A stretch of 33,189 bases of DNA from assembly GCA_031265205.1 (NCBI GenBank), contig JAISCZ010000110.1, forward strand, positions 1 through 33,189. The letters run 5' to 3'. Position 1 is the stretch's first letter. Each line of letters begins with the position of its first letter. The position numbers and the translations under genes were made by a program. This document shows positions 32,845-33,189 of the stretch, piece after piece. The notes below the pieces were generated by a model. The model did not search any database, was not told the DNA's origin, and saw nothing but the letters and a program-made list of their open reading frames with translations. This DNA comes from Deltaproteobacteria bacterium. Lineage in GTDB: Bacteria > Desulfobacterota > Desulfarculia > Adiutricales > Adiutricaceae.

Positions 32845-33189
32845 TTAGCTTGCGTCCTCTATAGCCTCGCGAGAACTAAAAAAAGGGACAAATTCCTCAC
32901 CGGCGGCCTCATCTCGAAACCACAGAAGCTCTATCCAAAGCGGGCCTTCGCCGCAACTACAGCACCAAACTTTCTTCGCTTCAACCAGGGAGGAAAACAA
33001 AGCCGCGATCTTTTCCGGACCATCGACCATTTTGCTAATTACGAGCGCGGCCAATACTAACGTATCAGGCAAGTAGAGTAGCCGACTGGCGCGGTGCCTT
33101 TTCAGGTCCGTTTCCAGCCGGCCCTCATCGAACCCATCGTGCCGATTTCCAGCAATTGGGCTCTCGTTTGGACAATTCACGACTTCGCT
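32845..33189 (-). CDS. Small protein, possibly SseB-like, probably incomplete at the window edge
   Basis: At least 111 residues are open, from GTG 33180 or further upstream beyond the window, to the stop at 32845. The frame stays open to the last base, so the true start may be missing. Stretches are LYLPDTLVLAALVISKM, WCCSCGEGPLWIELLWF and EEFVPFFSSREAIEDAS. The last resembles the N-terminal SseB (enhanced serine sensitivity) domain, but that similarity is weak. The sequence has balanced residues and looks like a real gene. Function is not assigned. Confidence 0.5.
   Translation of the reverse strand, partial: SEVVNCPNESPIAGNRHDGFDEGRLETDLKRHRASRLLYLPDTLVLAALVISKMVDGPEKIAALFSSLVEAKKVWCCSCGEGPLWIELLWFRDEAAGEEFVPFFSSREAIEDAS

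Overview
The window is from a GC-rich, anaerobic, Gram-negative-type bacterium. GC was judged by eye, not computed. The pointers are a ferredoxin/[FeFe]-hydrogenase-like sensor, a stand-alone IMP cyclohydrolase (PurH without its transformylase domain), a Maf/DUF115-CgeB-GT9 glycosylation cluster of the kind associated with flagellin glycosylation, and an AAA-ATPase/PD-(D/E)XK fusion common in gut anaerobes. A member of the Desulfobacterota (former Deltaproteobacteria), perhaps host-associated, fits best. This is inference; no rRNA or other marker gene is present.

Layout. (1) 1-1435: an IS200/IS605-group TnpB element inserted directly before obg. Its right-end hairpin lies 10 bases before the obg start. 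(2) 1436-2443: obg. (3) 2444-10096: a signalling locus of four genes on the + strand: receiver/HD-GYP-like protein, FIST protein (4-bp overlap), PAS hybrid histidine kinase with receiver and HPt domains, and a ferredoxin/[FeFe]-hydrogenase-like/GAF protein. The sequence suggests a redox or small-molecule sensing pathway whose output domain has a damaged metal site. (4) 10410-11006: stand-alone IMP cyclohydrolase. (5) 11007-16535: an accessory island of less GC-rich, irregular composition. It holds an untracked 58-codon ORF with a strong Shine-Dalgarno, an AAA-ATPase/PD-(D/E)XK protein (+), 1.2 kb without a convincing gene but with a 27-base perfect dyad, and a converging AAA-ATPase (-) whose C-terminal nuclease-like motif has lost its glutamate. 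(6) 16831-18481: a membrane-anchored Sel1-repeat protein and an unrecognised protein on the opposite strand. (7) 18842-30469: a one-directional cluster of radical SAM protein, CgeB-like glycosyltransferase, DUF115/Maf protein, GT2 with a helical tail, GT4, a second large CgeB-like protein, and a GT9 heptosyltransferase-like protein. (8) 30470-33189: an AT-richer tail with a predicted beta-propeller/surface protein on the minus strand, its intrinsic terminator, and an incomplete small protein at the edge.

The most unusual overall pattern is tandem repetition across the glycosylation cluster. Arrays inside genes have periods divisible by three (18, 24, 12 and 15 bp). The best array between genes has a 22-bp period. 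Other leaders carry 14-bp degenerate repeats or TTTAA-centred GC palindromes. This could be a surface-glycan locus that varies by repeat number. The second unusual point is TnpB: the RuvC acidic triad looks intact, while all four zinc-ribbon cysteines are arginines, each explicable by a single T-to-C change.
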